From positions 23,961 through 78,799 of the forward strand of contig MEPC01000003.1 of assembly GCA_001769655.1 (NCBI GenBank): DNA of 54,839 nucleotides, in the 5' to 3' direction. Source of the DNA: Bacteroidetes bacterium RIFCSPLOWO2_12_FULL_37_12. Its GTDB lineage: Bacteria; Bacteroidota; Bacteroidia; 2-12-FULL-37-12. Numbering within the stretch: position 1 is the first letter of the stretch; every line of letters begins with the position of its first letter. This document shows positions 27,790 through 36,143 of the stretch, piece by piece. Position numbers and translations under genes: made by a program. The notes beneath the pieces are model-generated. The model did no database searches and was not told the origin of the DNA. It saw only the letters and a list, made by a program, of their open reading frames with translations.

Positions 27790-28806
27790 ATGCTGAGGAT
27801 AATCTTTTTTTTAATTTTTTATACCTGTTTCCAAGCTGTCTCACAACAACAATTCACCCTATTTGTAAATGATAATCAGGATACTCCCGTTCACCATCTT
27901 TACCTCAATGCTTGGATTCCAGCCGGAAAAACACAAATCAGCTCTACAGACGAGAAATTTCTGCTTAAATTATGTGGTAATGGAAGTTCTATACCGGTAA
28001 AACCCGTATTTAATGAAAAAGTAAGATATTTAGCAAAAGATGGTAAAATTTATCTTGTAAAACCTGTCAAAGAAAATAGTAATACAAACTTTTCTGAAGA
28101 GAAAACTTTGCGTTTTTCCAACGATGAGTACCGGGTAGTCAAGTTTGTTGATTTTATGGCTGAACCATCCGGCACCGAAATAAAGCAAAGTTTTTCAGAT
28201 GGAAATCGCCATGTAAAATTTTCAATCCTTGAGTTTCAAAAGCAACATCCCAACTATGAAAACTCTTATCTTTTATTTTTTCAAAAAAACAAGCATTACT
28301 CCCTTTCTCTTGATTTTGGAGTAGGTAAGGGAACCATTGCTCTTTCCGATTTAGGGGTTAAAAATCTTTACATTCATACATCAAATACCGATGTAGATGT
28401 AATTTACAGCAATCGTCCCAATTTACTTGAAATGGATACGATGAATATTTCGGTTGGATTAGCCGATTTGACTATTCACAACGCAGAGCAGGCACGAGCC
28501 AGAAATATTCTCGTGGATGCCGGTTTTGGGAATGTAATTTTGATTTTCAGAGGCAGAACCTATTCGAAATGTAATGTAAACGCGGAATTGGGAGCCGGTA
28601 CTATGAAAGTTCAGTTATCTAAAGAAAAAAACCCCGTTTTGATACGATTGAAAGGAACATTTTTTTCATCATACAGATTACCCGATAATTTCAAAGAAGT
28701 AAAACCCGGTATTTTTGTGAACGAATATTATGCTATTAATGCTCCCAATACACTTATTTTTGATATTGATATTTCTATGGGAAGCATTGTCTTTGTTTGT
28801 AAATAA
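27790..28806 (+). CDS. Exported beta-rich envelope protein, unknown function
   Basis: A 338-residue protein with a signal peptide ([19 protein letters not shown]). I chose the ATG 27790 because upstream in-frame sequence overlaps the divergent decarboxylase gene and lacks signal character. The C-terminal half (about 170-338) is a run of short strands ending at Gly/Asp-rich turns ([49 protein letters not shown]), like the toast-rack/DUF4097 beta-solenoids. It sits 74 bp upstream of the ECF sigma gene, and the gene at 30379 has similar architecture, suggesting both belong to one envelope-stress module. No specific function can be assigned. Confidence 0.7.
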   Translation: MLRIIFFLIFYTCFQAVSQQQFTLFVNDNQDTPVHHLYLNAWIPAGKTQISSTDEKFLLKLCGNGSSIPVKPVFNEKVRYLAKDGKIYLVKPVKENSNTNFSEEKTLRFSNDEYRVVKFVDFMAEPSGTEIKQSFSDGNRHVKFSILEFQKQHPNYENSYLLFFQKNKHYSLSLDFGVGKGTIALSDLGVKNLYIHTSNTDVDVIYSNRPNLLEMDTMNISVGLADLTIHNAEQARARNILVDAGFGNVILIFRGRTYSKCNVNAELGAGTMKVQLSKEKNPVLIRLKGTFFSSYRLPDNFKEVKPGIFVNEYYAINAPNTLIFDIDISMGSIVFVCK

Positions 28807-28880
28807 TTTTACCTCCATACAACCTTTTTATATTTTCTACCCTCTTTACTATTGAAATCAAATTTTGGAAAAAACCTGTT

Positions 28881-29429
28881 ATGAATCTGATTTACGGCAC
28901 TCCTGACACTGAGAGGCAACTCATTCAGGGTTGTTTGAGAAATGACAGGAAATTTCAACGTTCCTTATACGATAAATACAAAAAAGCCATGTTTACTTTA
29001 GCGTCTAGAATAGTAAAAAATAAACACACTGCAGAAGATGTTTTGCAGGATACATTTTTGACTGTCTTTAATAAATTAAATGATTTTAAATTCCAATCTA
29101 CGTTGGGGGCTTGGATAAGAACTATATTAGTAAGAACGTCATTAGTATACTTAAAAAAGCCAAATTTTGAAGAATCATTAGAAATTGAAACTCATGACAC
29201 ACCCGTTTATTGGGACGAATCATTAAATGGAAATACATTACACCAGGCAATACAAGAACTTCCTGACGGATATCGCATGGTCTTCGTTCTTAGTGAAATT
29301 GAGGGATATTCCCATAAAGAAATAGGGGAGGAGTTGACCATTTCAGAGGGAACTTCAAAGTCACAATTATTTCATGCAAAGAAAATGTTGCAGAAAAAAC
29401 TTAAAGAATTAAATCCTAATTTGAATTAG
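28881..29429 (+). CDS. ECF-type RNA polymerase sigma factor
   Basis: A 182-residue sigma-70 family protein with region 2 (DVLQDTFLTVFNKLNDFK around residue 54) and region 4 (LPDGYRMVFVLSEIEGYSHKEIGEELTISEGTSKSQL around residue 120) and nothing between but a linker, as in ECF factors. It redirects RNA polymerase to envelope-related promoters; the target promoters are unknown. The next gene encodes a one-pass membrane protein that could be its anti-sigma factor. A palindromic repeat lies in the gap. Confidence 0.93.
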   Translation: MNLIYGTPDTERQLIQGCLRNDRKFQRSLYDKYKKAMFTLASRIVKNKHTAEDVLQDTFLTVFNKLNDFKFQSTLGAWIRTILVRTSLVYLKKPNFEESLEIETHDTPVYWDESLNGNTLHQAIQELPDGYRMVFVLSEIEGYSHKEIGEELTISEGTSKSQLFHAKKMLQKKLKELNPNLN

Positions 29430-29525
29430 TATGATTGGTTACGTAAGTATATATGGTGAAGCTAAAATCAAACTTACATGAAAATTTTGATTTCCATATA
29501 AACAGTATAAAATTTCAACAAATTT

Positions 29526-29603
29526 CTCACCCCTACCGCACTTTCTCGCTCAATCCGCCACTGGCGGATTGCCGTATTTTTTTGGAGAGGGGCTGGGGTG
29601 AGG
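29526..29603. repeat. REP-like element (CTCACCCCT ... GGAGAGGGGCTGGGGTGAGG) with nested palindrome
   Basis: Inverted CTCACCCC / GGGGTGAGG ends surround the perfect palindrome CAATCCGCC-ACT-GGCGGATTG (29551-29571). A simpler copy lies at 30300-30340. The rest of 29430-29667 shows no gene. Confidence 0.75.
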
Positions 29604-29667
29604 TAGGATTAATAGAAGAAATAGTATAAATACGTTTAAAAAAACAATTTAATACTCACTAAATAAC

Positions 29668-30234
29668 ATGATTGAAAGATTTATTCATGAATTGCCTGAG
29701 TTCGAACCGGACTCAAAAGTTTGGGAAAAAATTTCAGCGAAATTGGGCGCTTTAGAAAGTCCTGATAAGAAAAAGCATGCGATAATAAGAAAACTTTATG
29801 CTATCCCGGCTTTTTGGAGAATAGCGGCAGTCATAGTTTTGTGTTTATCTGCAATTATATTTCTAAAAGATAAATTGTCTAATCCAAAGGAAAAAATATC
29901 TTTTAGCTACCATGAAGAAAAAAACACATCCGGAATTGATACTGTGTTTGTTTCAAACTTTAATGCTGAATCAGGCAATCATTGTATTCCTGAAAAAGTA
30001 AATAATGCCCTTGAACAAATTAATAAAGTTTGTCAAAAGCAACCCGAGATTTGCAAGGATACAATTTTTGTTGCCATGAAAACTCAAATAGATACCATAG
30101 ATTTTGCAATAAATAATACGGATGAAAAAATCCGTTTATATCCTGAAGAGGAAGGATTACTCAAAATAAAAACACGTTTGGAACAGGAAAAGAATAAGTC
30201 AATAAAAAAACTAATGCAATATGTGGTATCTTAA
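29668..30234 (+). CDS. Probable anti-sigma factor (single-pass membrane protein)
   Basis: A 188-residue protein: an N-terminal cytoplasmic part of about 47 residues (ELPEFEPDSKVWEKISAKL), one transmembrane segment (FWRIAAVIVLCLSAIIFLK, about 50-68), and a periplasmic part with a Lys/Glu-rich predicted helical end (EEEGLLKIKTRLEQEKNKSIKKL). Position after an ECF sigma gene and this topology fit an anti-sigma factor, but no zinc-binding ZAS motif is present, so the call rests on context. It is followed by a DUF4097-like gene. Confidence 0.6.
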   Translation: MIERFIHELPEFEPDSKVWEKISAKLGALESPDKKKHAIIRKLYAIPAFWRIAAVIVLCLSAIIFLKDKLSNPKEKISFSYHEEKNTSGIDTVFVSNFNAESGNHCIPEKVNNALEQINKVCQKQPEICKDTIFVAMKTQIDTIDFAINNTDEKIRLYPEEEGLLKIKTRLEQEKNKSIKKLMQYVVS

Positions 30235-30299
30235 AATTAATTAAATCAAACTAAAACAAATTTTCATTTGTATATAAACATGGTAATTATAACTGCTTT

Positions 30300-30340
30300 C
30301 TCACCCCTCTCCATTTTTTTGGAGAGGGGCTGGGATGAGG
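30300..30340. repeat. REP-like element, short copy
   Basis: CCCCTCTCC / GGAGAGGGG hairpin (30304-30312, 30321-30329) with a T-rich loop, flanked by CTCA and TGAGG. About 30 bp of its left flank resembles that of the copy at 29526. Confidence 0.75.
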
Positions 30341-30378
30341 TTATTTTTTAATAAAAAATTCAAACAAATAAAAAAAAC

Positions 30379-31260
30379 ATGAAAACTAAAAAATTATTTA
30401 TCGGAATTATTATTGCTTTCATCATTCAAAACGGATTGATGGCGCAGAAACTTCAGGTGGTTAAAAAGATTGTTGAAAAAACAATTCCTTTTCAGAAAGG
30501 GATGTCCCTGAACGTAAATGCAGAAAAAGCTGAAATTAAAATATCCGGATGGGAGAAGAACGAGATTTATATAAAATTGAGTATGGTTTCAAAACATCCA
30601 TTGAAAGAAAAAGCGGAGGATGGTTTAAATGATATGAATTATACTATTGAAGTATCAGAAGGTAAAGTAGTCAATATAACATCACGTATCCATTCCCATG
30701 GACAACGAATCCGTAAGAAAGTTCATATTGAAATTAATGTACCTCCTTCCTGTTTGTCTGAAGTTGAAAATAATTTTGGAGATATTACCATTCAGAACCT
30801 CGATAATAAATTGAATGTTGAAAGTAATTATGGTGATATTTCGCTAAACAATATTCGTGGGGTCATGGAAATTTCAGCAAATTTTGGTGATATAACAGGG
30901 GAAAAAATAGCTGGAAATATTACTGTAAATTCTAATTATGGGGACATAAAATTTTATGAAACAGAAGGTAAATTTGATATTGATCTTGATTTTGGTAACA
31001 TACAGATTGATAGGTTAAAAAACCTACATGGCTTGATTATTAATTCTTCTAAAGGGGATGTTGATATACGGCTTGAATCACCCGCTCAATATGGGTACAA
31101 TCTTGAAACATCTTTTGGAAAAATCCGGTTACCTCAGAGCGTGGATGAGGGTAGTAATTCTAACAAGACAGGTTTTCAAAGTAAAGTTATCAATCGTAAA
31201 GGGAATGAGGTACCGGTATTGAAAATAAACTCTTCTTTCGGCGATATAATAATTCAGTAA
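30379..31260 (+). CDS. DUF4097-family beta-repeat envelope protein
   Basis: A 293-residue exported protein with a signal peptide to about residue 23 (ending GLMAQ). From about residue 130 it contains regularly spaced FGDI/YGDI turns about 20 residues apart (NNFGDITI, SNYGDISL, ANFGDITG, SNYGDIKF, LDFGNIQI, and FGKIRL and FGDIII near the end), typical of the DUF4097 beta-solenoid. Related proteins are often encoded beside ECF sigma and anti-sigma pairs and are induced by envelope stress, but their biochemical activity is unknown. The order here (sigma, membrane protein, DUF4097, small protein) supports one regulon. Confidence 0.85.
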   Translation: MKTKKLFIGIIIAFIIQNGLMAQKLQVVKKIVEKTIPFQKGMSLNVNAEKAEIKISGWEKNEIYIKLSMVSKHPLKEKAEDGLNDMNYTIEVSEGKVVNITSRIHSHGQRIRKKVHIEINVPPSCLSEVENNFGDITIQNLDNKLNVESNYGDISLNNIRGVMEISANFGDITGEKIAGNITVNSNYGDIKFYETEGKFDIDLDFGNIQIDRLKNLHGLIINSSKGDVDIRLESPAQYGYNLETSFGKIRLPQSVDEGSNSNKTGFQSKVINRKGNEVPVLKINSSFGDIIIQ

Positions 31261-31284
31261 TTAAAATTTTAAATTAAATTAATT

Positions 31285-31668
31285 ATGAAAACATTTATAA
31301 TTACGTTATGTTTGCTCCCGGCTTGGATGCAACTAACACAAGCGCAAAAAAAAGATACTGTCAAGATTGAATATTCCGAGGAGGATTATTCCGAAAGTAA
31401 AAGAAACAAAAATTCTGATTCATGGGTTTGGTCAGACAGATTTCCAGGAAATTTAAACTTCTCCTGGCACTCTGATACATATTGTTTTGAATTCCCCGAG
31501 AAAGATATTCATATCACTATTCCCGATTTTGATATGGAAATACCCGATATGGATTTTTATTTTGATTGGAATTGTCAAAAGGATTTTCATGATTTTAAAA
31601 AGAAATTTCATAAACAACGAAAACATTTCAGAAAGAAATTTAAGAGGGATTCTACTAAAACAGATTGA
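31285..31668 (+). CDS. Small exported protein with acidic/aromatic core and basic tail
   Basis: A 127-residue protein, signal peptide about 1-20 (MKTFIITLCLLPAWMQLTQA). The mature part is strongly segmented: an acidic, Trp/Phe/Asp-rich middle (FPEKDIHITIPDFDMEI, PDMDFYFDW) and a highly basic tail of KKKFHK, RKHFRKKFKR type. It lies 24 bp after the DUF4097 gene and so is in the same operon. I recognise no family. The charge split suggests binding to a polyanion or membrane phosphates, which is speculation. Confidence 0.65.
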   Translation: MKTFIITLCLLPAWMQLTQAQKKDTVKIEYSEEDYSESKRNKNSDSWVWSDRFPGNLNFSWHSDTYCFEFPEKDIHITIPDFDMEIPDMDFYFDWNCQKDFHDFKKKFHKQRKHFRKKFKRDSTKTD

Positions 31669-31723
31669 GGTAAATGTAACAATGAAACAAAGAAATAGTC
31701 GAATCTAGCATTAATTCTTTTTC

Positions 31724-33853
31724 TTATCTGAAATCTTTTTTAAAAGTCGCCCTATTCCCCATTTTGTCTGTCACTTCCAATATAAATTCACCTTTATCAG
31801 GAATATTTTTATCATCAGGATTAGTGAAAATTACATCGTTCTTTCCATCCCAATCCATCAATATCCATTTCCCATCCACCGTTGGCCTGTACGAAGTGAT
31901 GCCTGAAAGTCCATCATCTATTCGAATACGCAAATAATGCAGTGATGCTGTTGAAATCGGGTCAATTACCGGTTTGTTATCATCCTCCAATAATTTATAA
32001 GTCCCCGGATATTTGGTCTTAAACGTCAGAATATTTTTATCCCAGGTACTTGCTTCATAACGGTACCCGCCGTATCTGCCTGAAGAATAACCACCCGTTT
32101 TAGAAATGTTAAATTTTTGAGTATCCACTTTTATTTTTACAATGAATTCCTTGTAGCAAGATATGAAACGGTCATTGATTCTGAATTCAGTGACATAACC
32201 GGAATCCTTCATTGTAATTGGCTCATATTCCATGTATAAAGTATCATTGAAAGTACCGGCAGGAAACATAATCATTATATTATCACTTTTAAAAATACTT
32301 TTTTCTCTGGGATAAATTACTTTTTTAATTAGCAACGGTAAATTTCTGAAACCATTGTCGATGGAATCAGGAACCCCTTTTCGTAAATCATAAAAAAATA
32401 CTTTCCTGTTTCCTCTGATATAGGTTGGTTTCTCTAATAAAATATATTTTATCATCATGGAACGTTCTTGAAAAAAAGTATCTTTTTGTAAAAACGGGTC
32501 AATGAATTCTTCATTTTTTTCAATCACTTCAAAAGTTGTGCTGTCCTCATTAACATTTTTTTGAGAGATTAATATAGAAGATTTTTTTTTGTCAACTTTT
32601 TTTTCCTGTTTGGGTTTGATCTTTTTGGGAGGAGGTGGAAAATAAAGTATTACGCCGATATTATTTTTAATAGTCCGGGCATCGATCTTAAGAAGATTTT
32701 CATGTATTTCATAATCAAATAACTTTCCTTTTTTTGTGTCATCAAGTTGAAAAGTATCCTTTTCGGGAGTATTTCCTTCAATAAGAAATGAAGAAACAGA
32801 TTCATTGTAATAGACATCTTTGATCTTTAATAACACCTTGAAATCTCTATTTTCATTTATAAGGAATTTACCTTTATACGAACTGTCAATCCAAGTATAA
32901 GTAGTTAGCCGGTTGCCTTCTTCAACGTAACATTTCTGAAAGAATTCGTTTTTTAAAAGATACGTTTTAAAGTCGGTATGTGCATTTATCTGCCTAGAAT
33001 TTTCAACACTTACTTTTTCTATAGAATGAGTAAAAATTCTTACACTGTCAATAAATAATTCTATACTGAATATGCCTGTATGATTTGAAGAAGCACTTAG
33101 TAAATCATACGTATTTACTTCAAGTCCAACCAATCCGGTTGCTTTAATTTTACGAAATGGAATATTGTTGTCATTCAATGCAAATTCAAAACGTCCGAAT
33201 TCGCCGTTTATCCTGGAATTCGCATCAAAAGTTTTTAAGGCAATTTTATCAATGATCGGCTTTACTTTATCTTTCAGTTCAGTAAATCTGTAAAGCATGG
33301 GGTTTATTCCATACCCTTTTTTATCCCGTATTTCCCAATGAAGATGCGGACCCTGTGAAGACCCCGTATTTCCTGAATATGCAATCACCTGCCCTGTTTT
33401 ATATTTGAATTTTTTTGGAGGGAAATAAAAATCACCGCTTGCCCTTTCTTCTTCATATTGCTTTTGTCTCACAAAATCCTGAATGGGTTTATCAAAACCC
33501 TTCAGATGAGCATAAAGTGTCTGAAACCCTTCGGGATGTGTCAAATACAGAAGATTCCCGTAACTGTCTTTTGAAATATTAACCTTGGAAACCCATGCAT
33601 TTCTTGGCGCATAAACTTCCAACCCTTCCTGCTGTTTAGTGCGAATATCGAGACCCCCATGGAAATGATGACGGCGGAGCTCAGCAAATGTTCCGGTGAG
33701 AAAATTCTGTTCACCGGGCATAATTGGAAAATGAAAAAAATCTTTTGGATAGAGTAATGTATCGGGAGTGACACTATTTTGCCCCTTCAAAATATTAAAA
33801 AATGAAAATAAATAGAATAAAATTAAAATCAAACATGAGTTTTGAAAAATCAT
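31724..33853 (-). CDS. M23 family (LytM-type) metallopeptidase
   Basis: A 709-residue envelope protein. A hydrophobic export signal covers residues 4-22. The LytM domain (about 40-190) has the zinc ligands H65 and D69 (HFHGGLD) and H172, with H116 (YAHL) and H170 (GPHLHWEIRD) as catalytic residues, i.e. a complete active site. The long C-terminal part (about 200-709) is beta-rich with Ig-like character and a basic patch (KKIKPKQEKKVDKKK). It probably cleaves peptidoglycan cross-links or peptide stems. It is encoded 26 bp after the FAH-family gene on the same strand, so co-transcribed. Confidence 0.9.
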   Translation of the reverse strand: MIFQNSCLILILFYLFSFFNILKGQNSVTPDTLLYPKDFFHFPIMPGEQNFLTGTFAELRRHHFHGGLDIRTKQQEGLEVYAPRNAWVSKVNISKDSYGNLLYLTHPEGFQTLYAHLKGFDKPIQDFVRQKQYEEERASGDFYFPPKKFKYKTGQVIAYSGNTGSSQGPHLHWEIRDKKGYGINPMLYRFTELKDKVKPIIDKIALKTFDANSRINGEFGRFEFALNDNNIPFRKIKATGLVGLEVNTYDLLSASSNHTGIFSIELFIDSVRIFTHSIEKVSVENSRQINAHTDFKTYLLKNEFFQKCYVEEGNRLTTYTWIDSSYKGKFLINENRDFKVLLKIKDVYYNESVSSFLIEGNTPEKDTFQLDDTKKGKLFDYEIHENLLKIDARTIKNNIGVILYFPPPPKKIKPKQEKKVDKKKSSILISQKNVNEDSTTFEVIEKNEEFIDPFLQKDTFFQERSMMIKYILLEKPTYIRGNRKVFFYDLRKGVPDSIDNGFRNLPLLIKKVIYPREKSIFKSDNIMIMFPAGTFNDTLYMEYEPITMKDSGYVTEFRINDRFISCYKEFIVKIKVDTQKFNISKTGGYSSGRYGGYRYEASTWDKNILTFKTKYPGTYKLLEDDNKPVIDPISTASLHYLRIRIDDGLSGITSYRPTVDGKWILMDWDGKNDVIFTNPDDKNIPDKGEFILEVTDKMGNRATFKKDFR

Positions 33854-33879
33854 TCCATTAAGTACCGGTTATTTCTGAT

Positions 33880-34491
33880 TTAAGAAATTAAAAAATCAAG
33901 CAACTTTTTCTCCCCAATAAACCCCTCAAGACGATCACCTTTAAAAACAGGTCCTACTCCCTGTGGGGTTCCCGTAAAAATAATATCGCCGGGTCTAAGC
34001 GTAATATATTCAGAGATATATGAGATGATTTTTTCAAAAGAGAAAATCATAGTTGAAGAATTCCCTTTTTGCCTGCATGAATTATTTATATTTAAATGAA
34101 AATTAATGTTTTGAAAATCAATTTCAGGGGATAATGGTAAAAAATCTGAAATAGGAGCTGAATGGTCAAACCCCTTGGCAAGTGTCCACGGATTGCCTTC
34201 CACTTTTGCCTTTTGTTGTTGATCCCGTGCAGTAAAATCTATACCTAGTCCGATGCCATCAAAATAGCGGAATGCATCCTCAGGTTTTACAATTGCTGCT
34301 TTTGAAGAAATTCTGAGTACTAATTCAATTTCATAATGAATTTGATTTGAAAATGAAGGGTATGGGAAGGGGGAATTATTTAAAAGCAAGGAGGTTTCAG
34401 GTTTAATGAAAAATACAGGGGAAGAATCAGGTTTTCCACCCATTTCCCTGATGTGTTCCGAATAATTTTTACCAATACAAAAAATAGTCAT
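33880..34491 (-). CDS. Fumarylacetoacetate hydrolase family protein
   Basis: A 203-residue compact FAH-fold enzyme. It opens FCIGKNYSEH and contains the metal-binding YEIELVLRI (first E-x-E ligands), GIDFTARDQQ, AKGFDHSAPI, and the closing GDIIFTGTPQGVGP. The family includes acylpyruvate hydrolases and oxaloacetate decarboxylase/tautomerases acting in the cytosol; the exact substrate cannot be read from sequence. It has a TACTTTTG box at 34509-34502 and leads the operon with the M23 peptidase gene. Confidence 0.93.
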   Translation of the reverse strand: MTIFCIGKNYSEHIREMGGKPDSSPVFFIKPETSLLLNNSPFPYPSFSNQIHYEIELVLRISSKAAIVKPEDAFRYFDGIGLGIDFTARDQQQKAKVEGNPWTLAKGFDHSAPISDFLPLSPEIDFQNINFHLNINNSCRQKGNSSTMIFSFEKIISYISEYITLRPGDIIFTGTPQGVGPVFKGDRLEGFIGEKKLLDFLIS

Positions 34492-34501
34492 ATTTTAAAA
34501 G

Positions 34502-34509
34502 CAAAAGTA
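34502..34509 (-). promoter_or_regulatory. -7 box of the FAH-M23 operon
   Basis: TACTTTTG on the minus strand, 11 bp before the ATG at 34491, implying a very short leader. Confidence 0.5.
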
Positions 34510-34574
34510 TGAATAGAAATCCAATATCTAACCAAAAACGTAAGATTAATATTCACAATTAAAAGTTAATTATA

Positions 34575-34582
34575 TATATTTG
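34575..34582 (+). promoter_or_regulatory. -7 box of the flavin reductase operon
   Basis: TATATTTG, 24 bp before the ATG at 34606. Confidence 0.5.
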
Positions 34583-34605
34583 TTTACAAAATCGGATAAA
34601 ATGAC

Positions 34606-35082
34606 ATGCTTAAACCTAATTTTGAAAAACCGCTGGGGAAAATTGTATCTGGCTTATACGTACTTACAGCACAACATGAAGGGAAACTGACCGGTACCCT
34701 GACATCCTTTGTTATTCAAACAGGATTTGATCCTCCCACCGTAGGCATATCTTTAAACAAGGACAGATATATTTATGAACTGGTAAAGAAATCAGGCAGG
34801 TCTGTGTTGAATATTGTGGGAGAAAATCAAGTTAATTTGTTAAAACATTTTTCCAAACGATTTCAACCCGATGAAGAAGTATTTTCAGATGTAAAACTTA
34901 AAAAAATAAGTGAATATGGACCTGTGTTGGATTCATCGGTTGGATACCTTGAATTAGAATTAATGGGTGAATTTCAATTAAATGACCATATATTTGTTTT
35001 TTCAAAAATAACAGGAGGAGAAGAGCTTAACGACGAGATGAAGCCCTGGGTGCATATTAGAAAAAATGGGATGCATTATTAA
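34606..35082 (+). CDS. Flavin reductase family protein
   Basis: A 158-residue FMN-binding split-barrel protein of the flavin reductase-like family. The conserved start is followed by G-x-L-T-G-T-L-T-S-F-V-I-Q-T-G-F-D-P-P (FMN phosphate region) and VGISLNKDRYIYEL. The C-terminus is typical. These proteins reduce free flavin with NAD(P)H or act as components of larger redox enzymes. The gene is first of a plus-strand run with meaB and an M3 peptidase; no monooxygenase partner is visible. Confidence 0.88.
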   Translation: MLKPNFEKPLGKIVSGLYVLTAQHEGKLTGTLTSFVIQTGFDPPTVGISLNKDRYIYELVKKSGRSVLNIVGENQVNLLKHFSKRFQPDEEVFSDVKLKKISEYGPVLDSSVGYLELELMGEFQLNDHIFVFSKITGGEELNDEMKPWVHIRKNGMHY

Positions 35083-35084
35083 TT

Positions 35085-35126
35085 TTATACCCCTATACCC
35101 CTATACCCTTATACCCCTATACCCAC
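35085..35126. repeat. Degenerate octanucleotide repeat (ATACCCCT/ATACCCTT)
   Basis: Five units of (T)ATACCCCT with one ATACCCTT, ending 6 bp before the GTG of meaB. It is similar in unit and placement to the array at 1-86. Confidence 0.8.
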
Positions 35127-35132
35127 TAATTC

Positions 35133-36143
35133 GTGAACACAACAATTTCATCCTCCGGCTATATTGATAAGATCAAAAGTGGTGACCGACAGTCATTATC
35201 AAGAGCAATTTCGTTGATAGAAAATGATTTGGAACAGGGGGCTGAAATTTTGCTCAAACTTAAAAATATACCGGATGTTCCTGTTCTGGGTATAACAGGT
35301 CCACCGGGAGCGGGAAAAAGTTCATTAATAAATTGCCTTTTAAACCATTATGATTCTAAAAATAAAGCAATAGCCGTATTGGCTATAGACCCGTCATCAC
35401 CCTTTACCGGTGGCTCATTTCTTGGCGACAGAATCAGATTCACTCAGCCGGATGTGCATAATAAATTTTTTATTCGCTCGCTTGCTACGCGGGGTGTTTT
35501 AGGTGGAATTTCGAGCAATACAACAGAAATTATTGAACTTTTGAAAGTAGCAGGATTTGATCTAATTATTATTGAAACAGCAGGTATTGGACAAAATGAA
35601 ATGGATATTTCTTATATTTCTGACATTACTGTTTTAGTGTTGGTGCCAGAATCGGGAGACGAAATTCAAATCATGAAATCCGGAATTACGGAAGCCGCCG
35701 ATATAGTAGTTGTAAATAAATCGGATAGGGAAGGGGCTGAAAATTTTTTTCAACTGTTAATGAACTTTCTGAAAAAGAATGAAATTTCCCAAAAAATTAT
35801 TCCGGTTATTAAAACAATTACTAATCAAAATACAGATGAATCCAATGGTACTATTAATGGCATTACAACTCTTTCAGATGAAATAGAAAAAAGAATTTAT
35901 AACAATGATGAATCTGAAAAAAAAGCTAAATGGCTCAGGAAAGGTCTATTCATGCTGAAAAAAATATTAATAAACCGAATTAATCTTGAGGATTTTGAGA
36001 ACTCTTTAAAAGTGGAATTTACGAATGGAAAAAGAAATCTGGTAACAATGGTAAACGATTATATTCAAAAAAACTATGACTTTAGCTCCCCCAGTAAAAC
36101 AAAATTATCAAAGAACATTTCTGCCGGAAGAATTAAAAGTTAA
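35133..36143 (+). CDS. meaB: Methylmalonyl-CoA mutase-associated GTPase MeaB
   Basis: A 336-residue G3E-type GTPase that protects and reactivates B12-dependent methylmalonyl-CoA mutase. Visible are the P-loop GPPGAGKSS (56-64), the MeaB-typical AIDPSSPFTGGSFLGDRIR, the ETAGIGQNE Walker B/switch region, and the base-specificity motif NKSD. It starts at GTG 35133. The mutase genes are not in the window. The last 68 bp overlap the M3 peptidase gene in another frame, giving a Ser/Lys-rich C-terminal tail of about 20 residues that may be dispensable. Confidence 0.95.
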   Translation: MNTTISSSGYIDKIKSGDRQSLSRAISLIENDLEQGAEILLKLKNIPDVPVLGITGPPGAGKSSLINCLLNHYDSKNKAIAVLAIDPSSPFTGGSFLGDRIRFTQPDVHNKFFIRSLATRGVLGGISSNTTEIIELLKVAGFDLIIIETAGIGQNEMDISYISDITVLVLVPESGDEIQIMKSGITEAADIVVVNKSDREGAENFFQLLMNFLKKNEISQKIIPVIKTITNQNTDESNGTINGITTLSDEIEKRIYNNDESEKKAKWLRKGLFMLKKILINRINLEDFENSLKVEFTNGKRNLVTMVNDYIQKNYDFSSPSKTKLSKNISAGRIKS

